Shown here: positions 1 through 10,454 of the stretch, piece after piece
Layout of the letters: every line of letters starts with the position of its first letter
How positions within the stretch are numbered: the first letter of the stretch is position 1
NCBI RefSeq assembly: GCF_003149145.1
Contig: NZ_QGDQ01000011.1
Coordinates: 82,214-146,213, forward strand
DNA from: Quadrisphaera granulorum
GTDB lineage: Bacteria; Actinomycetota; Actinomycetes; Actinomycetales; Quadrisphaeraceae
Length of the DNA stretch: 64,000 nucleotides
Reading direction: 5' to 3'
Made by a program: the position numbers and the translations under genes
Notes under the pieces: generated by a model
What the model was told of the DNA's origin: nothing
The model's input: only the letters and a program-made list of their open reading frames with translations
Databases searched by the model: none

Positions 1-397
1 GGCGCGCGGTGATGAACATCGCCACCAGCCCGAGCACGGCGAACTGCGCCTGGGAGATGCCCGCGGCGTAGGGAGAGCGGTTCTTGGCAAGGGCCTCGAC
101 GCTGGAACTCGACAGCACCATGACCAGGCCGAGGCCCACGAGGAGCACGACGACGCCCTGCAGCACCCCGTAGGTGAGCAGCGGGGTATCCCAGCGCGCC
201 AGGCGACCGGGCAGCGCGCCGCCGAGCAGCGCGTCGCCCCAGGCCGCGGCGTGCTGACGGGTCGTCAGTGCAGGACGGCGGGGCGCAGGCCGGGGGGCGC
301 TGCGGTCGGGAGCCGGCGTGGTGGTGAGCGACGGGGTCACGCCGTCGCGCAGGTCGATCGTCGTGTCGCCGTCGGTCGCGGTGGTCCTCGTGGCCAC
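1..397 (-). CDS. ftsW: FtsW lipid II polymerase (N-terminal part, cut by window edge)
   Basis: Reading leftward from a GTG at 397, about 132 codons run to the window edge. A proline- and threonine-rich cytoplasmic N-terminus of roughly 70 residues is followed by a first membrane segment and the stretch LVMVLSSSSVEA, typical of SEDS proteins (FtsW/RodA), then the start of a second membrane segment. SEDS proteins polymerise lipid II glycan at the septum together with a class B PBP such as the FtsI encoded upstream. The start lies 2 nt beyond the murD stop, and the sequence just before it on the minus strand contains AGGAGGG as ribosome site. The position between murD and the rest of the dcw cluster supports ftsW rather than rodA. 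The catalytic loops lie outside the window. Confidence 0.9.
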   Translation of the reverse strand, partial: MATRTTATDGDTTIDLRDGVTPSLTTTPAPDRSAPRPAPRRPALTTRQHAAAWGDALLGGALPGRLARWDTPLLTYGVLQGVVVLLVGLGLVMVLSSSSVEALAKNRSPYAAGISQAQFAVLGLVAMFITAR

Positions 398-398
398 G

Positions 399-2036
399 TC
401 AGCCCTCCTGGTGGTCGGACTGGTCAGCAGAGCCTTCAGCAAGGTGCGCCCGCACGGCCGCGGCGAAGGCGTCGCCGCGCTCGGCGTAGCTGGTGAACTG
501 GTCCATCGACGCCGAGGCGGGCGCCAGCAGCACGACGTCGCCCGGTAGCGCCGCAGCAGCGGCGGCCCGCACCGCCGCGGGCATGACGCCCCCGGCGGCA
601 GTGGCCGCCGGTCCGTCGATCTCCACCACGGGCACGCCCGGCGCGCGGCGGGCCAGCGCCCCGCGCAGGGGCTCGCGGTCGGCACCGATGAGCACCGCAG
701 CGCGCAGACGGCCGGCGTGGGCGCCGACCAGCTCGTCGAACTGGGCTCCCTTGGCCAGGCCACCGGCCACCCAGACCACGCGGGAGGCGTCGCCGCCCTC
801 GCCGCCGGACGCCGCGGCGGCACCGGCCAGCGAAGCGGAGGCGGCGTGGGCGTTGGTGGCCTTGGAGTCATTGATCCACGCGACGCCGCCGGAGCGGGCC
901 ACCACGGCGATCCGGTGGGCGCCCGGCTTCGTCGAGAGCAGCCCGTCGCGGACGGCCTGCTGGCCGACGCCGTGGGCGCGAGCCAGCGCCGCCGCCGCGA
1001 GGGCGTTGGCCACGACGTGCGGCGCGACCACGCCGCCGGAGGCGTCGGCGAGGTCCGCCAGGGTGCACAGCTCGGCGGCGCTGTTGGCGCGGTCGGCCAC
1101 GTAGGCGCGGTCGGCGAGGACGTCGTCGACAACGCCCAGCATCGACAGCCCCGGCACACCGAGGGTGAAGCCGATGGCACGGCAGCCCTCCTGCACGTCG
1201 GCGTCCAGAACCAGCTGTTCGGTCACCTGGTCGGTGTCGTCCGCGTTGTAGACGCAGGCCAGCTCGGTGTCGGTGTAGATGCGGCCCTTGTCGGCGGCGT
1301 ACGCCCGCATCGAGCCGTGCCAGTCGAGGTGGTCGGGCGCCACGTTGAGGACGGCCGCGGCACGCGGCGCGAGCGTGTGTGCCCCGTGCAGCTGGAAGCT
1401 CGACAGCTCCACGGCCAGCACGTCGGCGCCGGCCGGGTCGAGCACGGCCTCCACCAGCGGGGTGCCGATGTTGCCGGCGGTCGTGGCGCGCAGGCCGTGG
1501 GCCCGCAGGATGCTCGCGAGCATCGTCGTCGTCGTCGTCTTGCCGTTGGTGCCGGTGACGCACAGCCACGGAGCGGACGAGGCAGGGCCGACGGGCGCGC
1601 CCACAGGCCCGGCCGTGCCGCGCAGCCGCCAGGCCAGCTCGACCTCGCCCCAGATCGGGATGCCGGCGCGCGCGGCCTGCGCCAGCAGCGGAGCGCTCGG
1701 CCGCCACCCGGGCGAGGTGACGACGAGGTCGGGCGGGGAACCGTCGACGAGGTGCAGCGCGTCGGAGGCCCCCGGCCCGAGCGCCACCTTGCCGCCGAGC
1801 ATGTCGAGGAGCTTGGCGCGCTCGCGCTCTCCGGCACCGTCGCGACCGTCGACGGCGAGCACCCGCGCACCCCGCTCGGCGAGGGCGTAGGCGGCCGCAG
1901 CTCCGGAGACGGCGAACCCGGCGACGACGACGCGCAGCCCGGCCCAGTCGGCGGGGCCGCGGTCGGGGACGCGCGCGGACCCGGCGCGCCAGGCGGGCAC
2001 CGTGGGAAGCGCCTCAGATCTCAGCTCAGATGTCAT
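399..2036 (-). CDS. murD: UDP-N-acetylmuramoyl-L-alanine--D-glutamate ligase
   Basis: MurD adds D-glutamate to UDP-MurNAc-L-Ala in the cytoplasmic stage of peptidoglycan synthesis. The 545-residue product has an N-terminal Rossmann-like region ([20 protein letters not shown] near residues 35-53), the Mur ligase ATP loop [10 protein letters not shown] near 161-170, and a C-terminal ligase domain ending in the family's AERGDAF region. It is longer than the usual 450-480 residues because of an extended N-terminus before the Rossmann fold and an Ala/Gly-rich insertion near 400. The ATG at 2036 overlaps the end of mraY by 11 nt, which points to translational coupling. A later start near the Rossmann fold cannot be excluded. 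The dcw position makes the assignment firm. Confidence 0.97.
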   Translation of the reverse strand: MTSELRSEALPTVPAWRAGSARVPDRGPADWAGLRVVVAGFAVSGAAAAYALAERGARVLAVDGRDGAGERERAKLLDMLGGKVALGPGASDALHLVDGSPPDLVVTSPGWRPSAPLLAQAARAGIPIWGEVELAWRLRGTAGPVGAPVGPASSAPWLCVTGTNGKTTTTTMLASILRAHGLRATTAGNIGTPLVEAVLDPAGADVLAVELSSFQLHGAHTLAPRAAAVLNVAPDHLDWHGSMRAYAADKGRIYTDTELACVYNADDTDQVTEQLVLDADVQEGCRAIGFTLGVPGLSMLGVVDDVLADRAYVADRANSAAELCTLADLADASGGVVAPHVVANALAAAALARAHGVGQQAVRDGLLSTKPGAHRIAVVARSGGVAWINDSKATNAHAASASLAGAAAASGGEGGDASRVVWVAGGLAKGAQFDELVGAHAGRLRAAVLIGADREPLRGALARRAPGVPVVEIDGPAATAAGGVMPAAVRAAAAAALPGDVVLLAPASASMDQFTSYAERGDAFAAAVRAHLAEGSADQSDHQEG

Positions 2037-3126
2037 TGCCGACCACCCACTCGCCGTAGAACAGGCCCAGCCCGAGGCCGACGAACAACCCGGCGATGAT
2101 CCAGAACCGGGTGACGATGGTGACCTCGGCCCACCCGACCAGTTCGAAGTGGTGCTGGAGCGGTGCCATCCGGAACACGCGTTTGCGGGTCATCTTGAAG
2201 AAGCCCACCTGGATCACCACGGACAGCGCGATGATCACGAAGAGCCCGCCGAGCACCACGAGCAGCAGCTCGGTGCGGGTGGTGATGGCCAGGCCGGCGA
2301 GCGCACCGCCGAGGGCGAGGGAGCCGGTGTCTCCCATGAAGACCTTGGCCGGTGAGGCGTTCCACCACAGGAAGCCGATGCAGGCCGCCATGAGCGCGAT
2401 AGCGACGACGGCGAGGTCGAGCGGATCTCGGGTCGTGTAGCAGGCCGCGACGCCCGGCGCGGTGACCCGCGGGGAGTCGCAGTTCTGGTTGTACTGCCAC
2501 ACGCCGATGAGGGCGAACGCGCCGGCCACCGCGGCGGTGGCGCCACTGGCCAGGCCGTCGAGGCCGTCGGTGAGGTTCACGCCGTTGCTCGTCGCGGCGA
2601 TCATGAGCAGCGCCCACAGCACGAAGAGCACCACTCCGGCGATCGCACCCCAGTGGGCGAAGTCCACCATCGTGTCGCGGGTGAAGGAGACCTTGGTGGA
2701 GGCGGGGGTGTTGCCGTACCCGTCGGGGAACTGCAGCGCCAGCACCGCGAACACCAGGCCGACCAGCGTCTGCCCGATGAGCTTGGGCACGCTGCGCAGA
2801 CCGAGGCTCCGCTGTTTGGAGATCTTGATGAAGTCGTCCAGGAAGCCGACCAGCCCCAGGCCCACCATGAGTCCGAGCACGAGCAGGCCGGACACCGACG
2901 GCGGTGTCATGAAGACGAGGTGCGCCACCCCGTAGCCGAGCACGGTTGCCGCGATGATCACCGCGCCACCCATCGTGGGGGTGCCGCGCTTGGTGTGGTG
3001 CGAGGTGGGTCCGTCGTCGCGGATGAACTGCCCATACCCGCGGTGCACGAGGAACCTGATGAACAGTGGTGTGCCGAACAGCGCCACCACCAGCGAGGAG
3101 AACCCCGCGACGAGGATGCCCTTCAC
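2026..3126 (-). CDS. mraY: Phospho-N-acetylmuramoyl-pentapeptide-transferase
   Basis: MraY transfers phospho-MurNAc-pentapeptide to undecaprenyl phosphate, making lipid I at the inner face of the membrane. The 366-residue product has the family length, about ten hydrophobic segments, and the hallmark motifs: [12 protein letters not shown] near residue 42, [18 protein letters not shown] near 95, [10 protein letters not shown] near 185, and the late [10 protein letters not shown] loop near 322. These carry the Mg-binding aspartates and the histidine-rich loop. The ATG overlaps the murF stop by 4 nt (ATGA) and the gene's end overlaps the murD start, so it sits mid-operon. Confidence 0.98.
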   Translation of the reverse strand: MKGILVAGFSSLVVALFGTPLFIRFLVHRGYGQFIRDDGPTSHHTKRGTPTMGGAVIIAATVLGYGVAHLVFMTPPSVSGLLVLGLMVGLGLVGFLDDFIKISKQRSLGLRSVPKLIGQTLVGLVFAVLALQFPDGYGNTPASTKVSFTRDTMVDFAHWGAIAGVVLFVLWALLMIAATSNGVNLTDGLDGLASGATAAVAGAFALIGVWQYNQNCDSPRVTAPGVAACYTTRDPLDLAVVAIALMAACIGFLWWNASPAKVFMGDTGSLALGGALAGLAITTRTELLLVVLGGLFVIIALSVVIQVGFFKMTRKRVFRMAPLQHHFELVGWAEVTIVTRFWIIAGLFVGLGLGLFYGEWVVGNDI

Positions 3127-4592
3127 GCGCGGACCCCCTCGCTGCTGGTGACCGGGGCGGCCCCGGCGAGCGCCAGCCGGTCTCCCAGGTGCATCAGCCC
3201 GGCGCCGTTCGAGCTCTTGACGAGCACCACGTCACCCGGGCGCAGCTCCTGCGCCAGCAGGGCCTCAGCGGCCTCGATATCGGCAACCCACATCGACTCG
3301 TCGGCGTACGAGCCCTCCAGCACCGCTCCGGTGTGCACCGGCCGCGCTCCCTTCCCCACGGCCACCAGCCGTGAGATGTCGAGGCGGACGGCGTACCTGC
3401 CGACCGCGTCGTGCTCGTCGCGCGCGGTGTCGCCGAGCTCCAGCATCTCCCCGATGACGGCCCAGGTGCGCCCGCCGGGGCGGTGCATGGCCTTGAGCGC
3501 CCGCAGCGCGGCGCGCACGGACTCGGGGTTGGCGTTGTAGGCGTCGTTGACGACGACGACGCCGTCGGGCCGCTCCGTCACCTCCATGCGCCACCGGCTG
3601 GCGGCGCGGGCGGTGGACAGCGCCGCGGCCACGTCGTCCAGCTCGACACCGACGGCCAGCGCGCACGCGGCGGCGGCCAGGGCGTTGGAGACGTGGTGCT
3701 CGCCGTGCAGCTGCATCGAGACCTGGGCGCTGGCGCCCTGTGCGTGCAGCGCGAAGGCCGGGCGGCCGAGCTCGTCGACGCGGACGTCCTCGGCGCGCAC
3801 GTCGGCGCTCGCGCCCCAGCCGAAGGTCAGCACGCGGGCGCGGGTACGCGTCGCCATGGCGGCGACGCGGTGGTCGTCGGCGTTGAGGACGGCAACCCCG
3901 CCGTCGAGCAGGCCGGCTCCGGCCTCAGCAGCCGGGGGCAGCGCCTCCACGAGCTCGCCCTTGGCCACGGCGATGGCCTCGGGGCTGCCGAACTCCCCCA
4001 CGTGCGCGCTGCCCACGTTGAGCACCGCGCCGACCCGCGGGTGGGCCAGCTCGCACAGGTGCGCGATGTGCCCAATCCCGCGGGCGCCCATCTCCACGAC
4101 GAGGGTGCGGGTCTGCTCGTCCACGCGCAGCAGGGTCAGCGGCACGCCAAGCTCGTTGTTGAACGAGCCCGGCGGCGCGACCACGGGGCCGAGCGGAGCG
4201 AGGACGGCGGCCAGCAGGTCCTTGGTGCTCGTCTTGCCCGAGCTCCCGGTCACCCCGACCACGTCGAACGGGGTCGGCAGCTGGTGGCGGCGGGCCAGCA
4301 CCTCGGCGGCCAGCGCCGGCAGCGCGTCGAGCACGCGGCCGGGGACGACGACGGCGGGCACGTCGTCGCCGAGGTCACGCTCGGCGAGCACGGCCACCGC
4401 TCCGGCACCGAGGGCGGTGGCGGCGTAGTCGTGCCCGTCGACGCGCTCGCCCGGCACAGCGGCGAACAGGTCACCGCCGCTGGCGGCGCGCGAGTCGATG
4501 ACGACGCCGCTGACGACGGCGGCCGGGTCGGCCCCTCCGGTCAGGCGGCCGCCGGTGGCGGCTGCGACGTCTCCCAGCGCGATCGGGATCAT
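3123..4592 (-). CDS. murF: UDP-N-acetylmuramoyl-tripeptide--D-alanyl-D-alanine ligase
   Basis: MurF attaches D-Ala-D-Ala to UDP-MurNAc-tripeptide, the last cytoplasmic precursor step. The 489-residue protein has an N-terminal substrate domain, the ATP-binding loop [13 protein letters not shown] near residue 112 (the MurF form of the Mur loop), the [10 protein letters not shown] element, the central [14 protein letters not shown] motif near 350 and a C-terminal [11 protein letters not shown] near 465. All are characteristic of MurF rather than MurC, D or E. Both ends share 4-nt stop/start overlaps with murE and mraY. Confidence 0.97.
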   Translation of the reverse strand: MIPIALGDVAAATGGRLTGGADPAAVVSGVVIDSRAASGGDLFAAVPGERVDGHDYAATALGAGAVAVLAERDLGDDVPAVVVPGRVLDALPALAAEVLARRHQLPTPFDVVGVTGSSGKTSTKDLLAAVLAPLGPVVAPPGSFNNELGVPLTLLRVDEQTRTLVVEMGARGIGHIAHLCELAHPRVGAVLNVGSAHVGEFGSPEAIAVAKGELVEALPPAAEAGAGLLDGGVAVLNADDHRVAAMATRTRARVLTFGWGASADVRAEDVRVDELGRPAFALHAQGASAQVSMQLHGEHHVSNALAAAACALAVGVELDDVAAALSTARAASRWRMEVTERPDGVVVVNDAYNANPESVRAALRALKAMHRPGGRTWAVIGEMLELGDTARDEHDAVGRYAVRLDISRLVAVGKGARPVHTGAVLEGSYADESMWVADIEAAEALLAQELRPGDVVLVKSSNGAGLMHLGDRLALAGAAPVTSSEGVRA

Positions 4593-6346
4593 GCGCGCAC
4601 CTCCGTGGCTGCCGCCAGCGCGGCGGCGAGCTCCTCGCGGTCGTCGAAGGGGTGCACGGCACCCGCGACCTCCTGGCCCCGCTCGTGGCCCTTGCCGGCC
4701 ACCAGCACGGTGCCGCCCGGCCCTCCGGCCAGCGCGAGGGCGACCCCGCGGGCCACGGCCTCGCGGCGATCGGGCACCTCGACCACGTCAATACCTGCTG
4801 GCGTCATGCCCGCTGCCGTCGCTCCCGCGAGCACGGCAGCACGGATGGCGGCCGGATCCTCCGAGCGGGGGTTGTCGTCGGTGACGACGACGGCGTCGGC
4901 GCCGGCCGCAGCCGCAGCGCCCATGGCGGGGCGTTTGCCGGGGTCTCGGTCACCGCCGGCGCCGAGCACCACCACGAGGCGGCCCGGCGTGGACGGGCGC
5001 AGCGCGGCCAGGGCCGCGGCGACGGCGTCGGGGGTGTGGGCATAGTCGACCACGCCCACCGGAAGACCAGCCGGAAGATCAGCGGCAGCCTCGGCGGACG
5101 GCGCAGCAGCCCCGCGGGGCAGGACCACCTCCATGCGCCCCGGCACGCCGCGCGCACCGGCCAGCGCGGCGGCGGCCGCAGCTGGGTCGTGGCCGGAGGC
5201 AGCGAGCACCGCCACCGCGACCGCGGTGTTGGCGATGTTGAAGGTGCCGGGCAGCGGACTCGCCGCCTCGACGCGTCGGCCCCCCGGCCCGATCAGGGTG
5301 AAGGCGGAGCCGGGACGACCGTCGGACCGCTCGCGCACGCTGGCCGCATCAACGGACCAGTCGACGGACCAGTCGGCCGGCTGGCCAGCTGCCGCCCGGC
5401 CGTCCGTCGTCGTCCTACTCATGACCGTGGTGGTGGGCACCCCGGCGGCCCGGCTGAGCTCGGCCAGCCGGCGGCCCCATTCGTCGTCGACGCAGACCAC
5501 GGCGGCCCGGGCACGCGCTGGGGTGAACAGCTGCGCCTTGGCGGCGAAGTAGTCATCCATGGTCGGGTGGAAGTCGAGGTGGTCCTGGGAGAGGTTGGTG
5601 AACGCGGCGACGTCGAGCACCAGCCCGTCCACCCGGTGCAGCACCACGGCGTGGCTGGAGACCTCCAGTGCCGCGGCGCGCGCCCCGCGCTCGACGGCCA
5701 GCGCGAGCAGGGCGTGCAGGTCCGGCGCCTCGGGCGTGGTGCGCGCGCTGGGCAGCTCTTCGCCCGCGATGCGCGTGCACACCGTGCCCACGAGGGCCGT
5801 CGGGGTGCCGAGCTGCGCCAGCGCTGACTCCAGCAGCGTCGTGACGGTGGTCTTGCCGTTGGTGCCGGTGACGCCGAGCACCTGCAGGTGCTGCGCGGGC
5901 TCGCCGTACACGAGGGCGCTCACGGCACCGAGCACGGCGCGGGGGTCGTCGACGACGACGGCGGGCAGCCGCGCCGTCGCGCCCTGCTCCGCGGCGAGCC
6001 GCGCGACGATCTGCGCACCCTCGGGGTCGGTGAGCAGAGCAGTCGCTCCGAGCTGCGCCGCCTGCGCCGCGAAGCGCGCTCCGTGCGTGTGGGCGCCGGG
6101 CAGCGCGGCGTAGAGATCGCCCGGGCGAGCGCGGCGGGAGTCGAGCACCACGCCGGTCACCGTGAGCTGCCCGGAGCCTGCCGGAGCGGCGGCGCCGGCA
6201 CGCGCTGCGACCTGCGCGAGCGGTCGCCCGGCGACGCGCACGGGCCGGGAGTCGCGAGCGGGCACGGCGTGCACGCTACCCGGCGCGGTCCCGGCCACCG
6301 GCCGGTTCTTCGCGAGCACCGGCGCAGAGGCGGCCTTCGTTGTCAC
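4589..6346 (-). CDS. murE: UDP-MurNAc-L-Ala-D-Glu--meso-diaminopimelate ligase
   Basis: MurE adds the third stem-peptide residue. The 585-residue product has the ATP loop [16 protein letters not shown] near residue 178, the ALEVSSHAV motif near 247, and the C-terminal DDNPRSEDP motif near 489. In this family the DNPR tetrapeptide contacts meso-diaminopimelate, while lysine-adding enzymes have a different sequence here, so a meso-DAP peptidoglycan is predicted. About 60 extra N-terminal residues, Ala/Pro-rich, precede the usual start of the family. The gene ends in a 4-nt overlap with murF; 24 nt separate it from ftsI upstream. Confidence 0.97.
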   Translation of the reverse strand: MTTKAASAPVLAKNRPVAGTAPGSVHAVPARDSRPVRVAGRPLAQVAARAGAAAPAGSGQLTVTGVVLDSRRARPGDLYAALPGAHTHGARFAAQAAQLGATALLTDPEGAQIVARLAAEQGATARLPAVVVDDPRAVLGAVSALVYGEPAQHLQVLGVTGTNGKTTVTTLLESALAQLGTPTALVGTVCTRIAGEELPSARTTPEAPDLHALLALAVERGARAAALEVSSHAVVLHRVDGLVLDVAAFTNLSQDHLDFHPTMDDYFAAKAQLFTPARARAAVVCVDDEWGRRLAELSRAAGVPTTTVMSRTTTDGRAAAGQPADWSVDWSVDAASVRERSDGRPGSAFTLIGPGGRRVEAASPLPGTFNIANTAVAVAVLAASGHDPAAAAAALAGARGVPGRMEVVLPRGAAAPSAEAAADLPAGLPVGVVDYAHTPDAVAAALAALRPSTPGRLVVVLGAGGDRDPGKRPAMGAAAAAGADAVVVTDDNPRSEDPAAIRAAVLAGATAAGMTPAGIDVVEVPDRREAVARGVALALAGGPGGTVLVAGKGHERGQEVAGAVHPFDDREELAAALAAATEVRA

Positions 6347-6370
6347 TGCGAGGTCACCGTCACTGCGAGG

Positions 6371-8389
6371 TCACTGCCAGGTCAGGGGTGGAAGCTGGGC
6401 CGGAGCCCCGCTCGGGGTGATCCCCTCCTTGCCGAGGGCGTAGCCCATGACGTCGGAGAAGACGGGCGCGGCGACCGTGCCGCCGTAGTGGCTGGTCTGC
6501 GGGTGCTGGACGATCACCGCGACCACGAGCTGGGGGTCGTCCGCGGGGGCCATGCCGATGAAGGACGACGTGTACTGCGGGGTGCCCGTGGCCCTCGTGG
6601 CCGGCAGGTCCTGCGCGGTGCCGGTCTTGCCGGCCACGCGGAACCCCGGGACAGCGGCGTTGAGGCCGGTGCCGTCGGAGGTGACCACGCCCTCGAGCAT
6701 GGCGGTGACCTGCTGGGCGGTGGCCTCGCTGACCACGCGGGTGCCGGTCCCCGGGGTCGCGGGGGTGTAGGTGCCGTCGGCGTCGGTCGTCCCGGCGACG
6801 ACGTGCGCGGGGATCCGCACCCCGCCGTTGGCGATGGTCGCGTAGACCTGCGCGGCCTGGAGCGCGTTGACGCCGTAGCCCTGCCCGAACAGCACGTTGT
6901 ACGGGGTGCGGGCGTCGTTCTTCCAGCTGTCGGGCGTCCCGAGGATGCCGCGGGTCTCGCCGGGCAGGCCGAGCACCTTCTGCCCGATGCCGAACGCGCG
7001 CAGGTAGTCGTACCGCTGCTGGACGGTCAGCTTCTGGCCCACCTCGATGGTGCCGACGTTGGACGACTCCGCCAGCACCCCGGCGAACGTCAGCTTCTGC
7101 AGGTCGTGGGGGTGGGAGTCACGGACGAATCCCGCCCGGCCCGGGAGCTGGAGCCTGTCGGGCACCGTCAGCTGCGTCTCGGGGGTGGCCAGGCCCTCCT
7201 GGATGGCGGCGGCGGCGGTGATGAGCTTGCCGGTGGAGCCGGGCTCGAAGGTGTCCTCCAGGGAGCGGTTGTGCCGCTCGGCCTCCGGCGTCGCGCCAGG
7301 GTCGGCCGGGTCGATGGAGCCGGACTCCGCGAGGGCCAGCACCTGGCCGTCCTTGGCCATGACGACGACGGACACCCAGTCCGCCTCGGCGGCCTCGGCC
7401 TGCGCCCGGGCGGCGTTCTGCGCGTAGAACTGGATGTCCTCGTCGAGGGTGAGGCGCACGTCCTTGCCGTCGACGGCGGGTGTGGTGGTCTCCCCCGCCA
7501 GCGGGATGCGCTGGCCGTTGCGGCCCTGCTCGTACAGCTGCTCACCGTCGGTGCCGGACAGCGTGTCGTTCTCGGCGAGTTCCAGCCCGGCGAGTGCCGT
7601 GCCGTCACGGCTGACGTAGCCGACGAGGTTGCCCGCGGTGGTGCCCGCCGGGTACGTGCGGTCTTCCGCGCGCTCGGAGAAGATCCCCGGGATGCCCAGG
7701 GCGTCGACCGCGCGCCACTGCTCGGGGGTGAGGCGCTTGGCGAGGATGACGTACTGCAGCGGCTTGCCGTCGGCGCGGTCACGCGGGGCCAGCTGCGCGG
7801 CGAGCTCGGACTCCGGCACGTTCAGCAGCGGGGCGAGCGCCGCGGCGGCGTCCGGCGCCGTCCACAGGTTCTTCGCGTCGGGCTGCGGCCCGCGGAAGAG
7901 GTTGGGGTTGGCGGTGACGTTGACCCGCTCGACGCTCTCGGCGAGCACGTTGCCGTTGCGGTCGGTGATGGAGCCGCGCTGCGCGGGCAGCGTGACCTTG
8001 GCCAGCCGCTCGGCCAGCGCGTCCTCGGCGAGCTGTCCGGTGTCGAGGGCCTGCACCTGCAGCAGCCGCCCGGTGAAGACGCCGGTCACGAGGAGCAGCA
8101 CCAGGGCGATGACGGCGGCACGCCGCTCGGGCCTGCCGGCGCGGACAGTGCGTCCGCGCACGGGACGCTGCGGCGGACGACCCGCGGGACGAGGACTCTG
8201 GCGGGCGCCTGGGCGCGGCGCCGGTCGATCGCCGGACCGGGCTGCGGACCGGGCTCCGGGCCCGGCTGCGGGGCGGGGGGCGGGTCTCACCGGGCGGCTC
8301 GGGCGCGGCGACCCGGCCGGGCTCGGCTGGCGCCCGGCCGGCGGACGCGGCGCACGGGTGCGCGGCGGGGCGCCGGGGGTGGTGCTCAC
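6371..8389 (-). CDS. ftsI: Septal peptidoglycan transpeptidase (class B penicillin-binding protein)
   Basis: FtsI (PBP3) cross-links septal peptidoglycan with FtsW. The 672-residue product has a long Pro/Arg-rich cytoplasmic tail (residues 1-90), one membrane anchor (about 91-107), a pedestal domain beginning with QRGSITDRNGNVLA, and a transpeptidase domain with all three penicillin-binding motifs: STGK at 385-388 (nucleophile S385), SSN at 442-444 and KTGT at 588-591. There are no C-terminal PASTA repeats; the protein ends shortly after the catalytic domain, unlike some actinobacterial PBPs. The start overlaps the ftsL stop by 4 nt. Confidence 0.96.
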   Translation of the reverse strand: MSTTPGAPPRTRAPRPPAGRQPSPAGSPRPSRPVRPAPRPAAGPGARSAARSGDRPAPRPGARQSPRPAGRPPQRPVRGRTVRAGRPERRAAVIALVLLLVTGVFTGRLLQVQALDTGQLAEDALAERLAKVTLPAQRGSITDRNGNVLAESVERVNVTANPNLFRGPQPDAKNLWTAPDAAAALAPLLNVPESELAAQLAPRDRADGKPLQYVILAKRLTPEQWRAVDALGIPGIFSERAEDRTYPAGTTAGNLVGYVSRDGTALAGLELAENDTLSGTDGEQLYEQGRNGQRIPLAGETTTPAVDGKDVRLTLDEDIQFYAQNAARAQAEAAEADWVSVVVMAKDGQVLALAESGSIDPADPGATPEAERHNRSLEDTFEPGSTGKLITAAAAIQEGLATPETQLTVPDRLQLPGRAGFVRDSHPHDLQKLTFAGVLAESSNVGTIEVGQKLTVQQRYDYLRAFGIGQKVLGLPGETRGILGTPDSWKNDARTPYNVLFGQGYGVNALQAAQVYATIANGGVRIPAHVVAGTTDADGTYTPATPGTGTRVVSEATAQQVTAMLEGVVTSDGTGLNAAVPGFRVAGKTGTAQDLPATRATGTPQYTSSFIGMAPADDPQLVVAVIVQHPQTSHYGGTVAAPVFSDVMGYALGKEGITPSGAPAQLPPLTWQ

Positions 8390-9090
8390 GGGGTCCTCTC
8401 GCCGGTCGGGCTCGCACTCGAGGTCGGGCTCGACGAACCCGAGCGCGACGGAGTCGGGGTGCTGCTGGCAGTGGCGCCATCGCCGTCGCCGTCGTCACTG
8501 CCGCTGTCGGTGTCCACGGCGCCCTGCTCCAGCTGCGTGCCCGTGGGCGCGCCCGCTGATCCGCTGGGTACCGCTGACGGCGAACCGCTGGGCGTGGGCG
8601 ACGAGGCGGGTGTGGGGTCACCGACCACGGCCTGCTCCTGAGGTGCCTGCAGCACCAGCCAGGCGCGCTCGGGCGCCTTGACCATGCCGAGCTGCCGGGC
8701 GCGCTCGTCGACGGCCCCCGGAGAGCTCACCTCCTGCAGGTGCTCCTGCAGCGCCTGCTCCTGCTCGGCGAGCAGGGTCCGCCTGGCCTGGAGGTCGTGC
8801 TCGGCGTAGCTGCCGCGGGAGAGAGCGATGTTGGTCCACAGCGCCGCGAGCAGGGAGGCGACGAGGACGGCGCCGCACAGCATGAGCGTCCGGGCACGGC
8901 CGGACCGAGGTCGCGGGGTGGCCCGGGCCGCGGCGCGCGTCGTCGTCCTCGGGCTTGTGCGGGTCACCGGTCGAGCGGTGCGGGTGCCCGGGCGGCGCGG
9001 GCCGCGCCCAGGGCGCGGGGCGTGCGGCGCAGGTGAAGGGGGCGGGGCCGGCGCTGACGAGGCCGCTGACGTCTTGGTGGGTGAGCTCAC
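8386..9090 (-). CDS. ftsL: FtsL-like divisome bitopic membrane protein
   Basis: The 234-residue product has a basic, Pro/Thr/Arg-rich cytoplasmic N-terminus (about 1-68), one membrane span ([20 protein letters not shown], about 70-89), and a short extracellular segment of leucine-zipper type ([20 protein letters not shown]) ending in [16 protein letters not shown], then a disordered Ser/Thr/Pro tail of about 75 residues. The topology, the coiled coil, the RARQLGMV segment and the position between rsmH and ftsI match FtsL-type proteins of the FtsQLB complex. Sequence conservation in FtsL is poor, so position and topology carry most of the assignment. It overlaps rsmH and ftsI by 4 nt each. Confidence 0.82.
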   Translation of the reverse strand: MSSPTKTSAASSAPAPPPSPAPHAPRPGRGPRRPGTRTARPVTRTSPRTTTRAAARATPRPRSGRARTLMLCGAVLVASLLAALWTNIALSRGSYAEHDLQARRTLLAEQEQALQEHLQEVSSPGAVDERARQLGMVKAPERAWLVLQAPQEQAVVGDPTPASSPTPSGSPSAVPSGSAGAPTGTQLEQGAVDTDSGSDDGDGDGATASSTPTPSRSGSSSPTSSASPTGERTP

Positions 9091-10154
9091 GAACGTCCTC
9101 CCGGAGCCGGGACGCGGCCGGACCGTACGCGCTCGGCGGCGCGCAGGCGCACCGGCGCCGAGCGCGGGTTGGCGGCCAGCTCGGCCTCGCTCGCGCGCTC
9201 CGCGCCGCGGGTCAGCAGCTGGAAGCGAGGGGCGTGCTCGGGGGGTTCGAAGGGCAGGCCGGGGGGAGCGGTGCTGGAGGTGGCCGCGGCGAGGGCCTGC
9301 TTGACGATGCGATCCTCGAGCGACTGGTAGCTCATGACCACGAGGCGACCGCCGACGGCGAGGGCGTCCAGGGCCGCCGGCACGGCGTCGCGCAGGGCGT
9401 CGAGCTCGCCGTTGACCTCGATGCGCAGCGCCTGGAAGGTCCGCTTGGCGGGGTTGCCGCCGGTGCGCCGGGCCGGCGCCGGGATCGAGTCACGGACGAC
9501 GTCGACCAGACGCAGCGTGCCGCTGAACGGCTCGCGGGCCCGCTCACGGACGACGTTGTCGGCGATGCGCCGGGCGAACTTCTCCTCGCCGTAGACGTGC
9601 AGCACGCGCGACAGGTCGCGGGCGTCGTAGGTGTTGAGCACGTCGGCGGCGGTGATGCCCGAGGTCGGGTCCATCCGCATGTCCAGCGGGGCGTCGCGGG
9701 CGTAGGAGAACCCGCGCTCGACCTCGTCGAGCTGGAGGGAACTGACACCCAGGTCCATGAGCACGCCGTGGACCTGGGCGATGCCCAGGTCGTCCAGGAC
9801 GTCGGGCAGCTCGTCGTAGACGGCGCGGACCAGCGTCGCGCGCTCGCCGAACCGTTCCAGGCGCGCGCCGGCGATGGCCAGGGCCTGCGGGTCCCTGTCG
9901 ATCGCCACGAGCCGGGCCGCGGGCAGGCGCTCGAGCAGCGCTTCGCTGTGGCCGCCCATGCCGAGGGTGGTGTCGACGACGACGGGCGCCACGCCATCCG
10001 GGCCATCGAGGCGCTGCTGCAGGGCCGGCGCCAGGAGCTCCACGCAGCGGTCGAGGAGCACGGGCACGTGCCGCTCCCCCGCTGTGCGCTCAGCCGGCAC
10101 CGGTGACGACTCCGGTGACATCTCGGGGAGGTCGGCGGGCAGGACGTCGTCCAC
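9087..10154 (-). CDS. rsmH: 16S rRNA (cytosine(1402)-N(4))-methyltransferase
   Basis: RsmH (formerly MraW) methylates C1402 of 16S rRNA using S-adenosylmethionine. The 355-residue protein has the family opening [20 protein letters not shown] motif [18 protein letters not shown] near residue 58, the [19 protein letters not shown] segment near 128, the family-typical [17 protein letters not shown] near 243, and the [14 protein letters not shown] motif near 286. The GTG start at 10154 is preceded by GGGAGGAG. A promoter-like pair lies about 40 nt upstream, so this gene may begin a transcription unit separate from mraZ. Confidence 0.97.
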   Translation of the reverse strand: MDDVLPADLPEMSPESSPVPAERTAGERHVPVLLDRCVELLAPALQQRLDGPDGVAPVVVDTTLGMGGHSEALLERLPAARLVAIDRDPQALAIAGARLERFGERATLVRAVYDELPDVLDDLGIAQVHGVLMDLGVSSLQLDEVERGFSYARDAPLDMRMDPTSGITAADVLNTYDARDLSRVLHVYGEEKFARRIADNVVRERAREPFSGTLRLVDVVRDSIPAPARRTGGNPAKRTFQALRIEVNGELDALRDAVPAALDALAVGGRLVVMSYQSLEDRIVKQALAAATSSTAPPGLPFEPPEHAPRFQLLTRGAERASEAELAANPRSAPVRLRAAERVRSGRVPAPGGRS

Positions 10155-10194
10155 GTGCGCTCCTCCCGTCGGCGACTGCGGTCAGCTGTGCAAG

Positions 10195-10223
10195 ACGCTA
10201 CTGATGGGACGATTGTGACTCAA
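10195..10223 (-). promoter_or_regulatory. Candidate sigma-70-type promoter for rsmH-ftsL-ftsI
   Basis: On the minus strand TTGAGT (10223-10218) and TAGCGT (10200-10195) are separated by exactly 17 nt, close to the TTGACA/TANNNT pattern of housekeeping promoters. They sit in one of the few AT-richer patches of the cell-wall cluster, and the rsmH GTG is 41 nt downstream. A small inverted repeat TGACTC/GAGTCA overlaps the upstream hexamer. The match is by eye. Confidence 0.45.
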
Positions 10224-10454
10224 GTGACGAGTCAGACACGTCCCCGCCCATCGTGCACGCCGAGAGGGGGGATGCGTGGACGTCGGCGCCCGGCACGCCG
10301 CGCGGCCAGGTCCCCATCCGCTCCGACGGGCCGGGGAAGTGGCCCGCGCTGCCTGACACCGGGGAAGGTGCGTCAGGACGCGAGGAGCGGCTGGAGGCCT
10401 GGCCGCACGGTGCAGGTGCGGTACCGGCGGGCCCCACTCACCCGGTGGCGGCAC
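10224..10454. other. Intergenic stretch between rsmH promoter and mraZ stop
   Basis: With the promoter region this makes a 300-bp gap between mraZ and rsmH, unusual for a dcw cluster where the two genes are normally close. No open frame with coding character was found. A short inverted repeat CCGCAC/GTGCGG just after the mraZ stop (read on the minus strand) could attenuate or end mraZ transcription. Nothing else was recognised. Confidence 0.4.

Noticed and set aside
717..2099. Long plus-strand open frame (460 codons) opposite murD
   Set aside because: It is antisense to a clear murD; composition is Gly/Arg/Val/His-rich with no domain, as expected from third-position GC bias.
5888..8641. 917-codon plus-strand frame opposite murE, ftsI and ftsL
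   Set aside because: Antisense shadow crossing three real genes with no recognisable motif.
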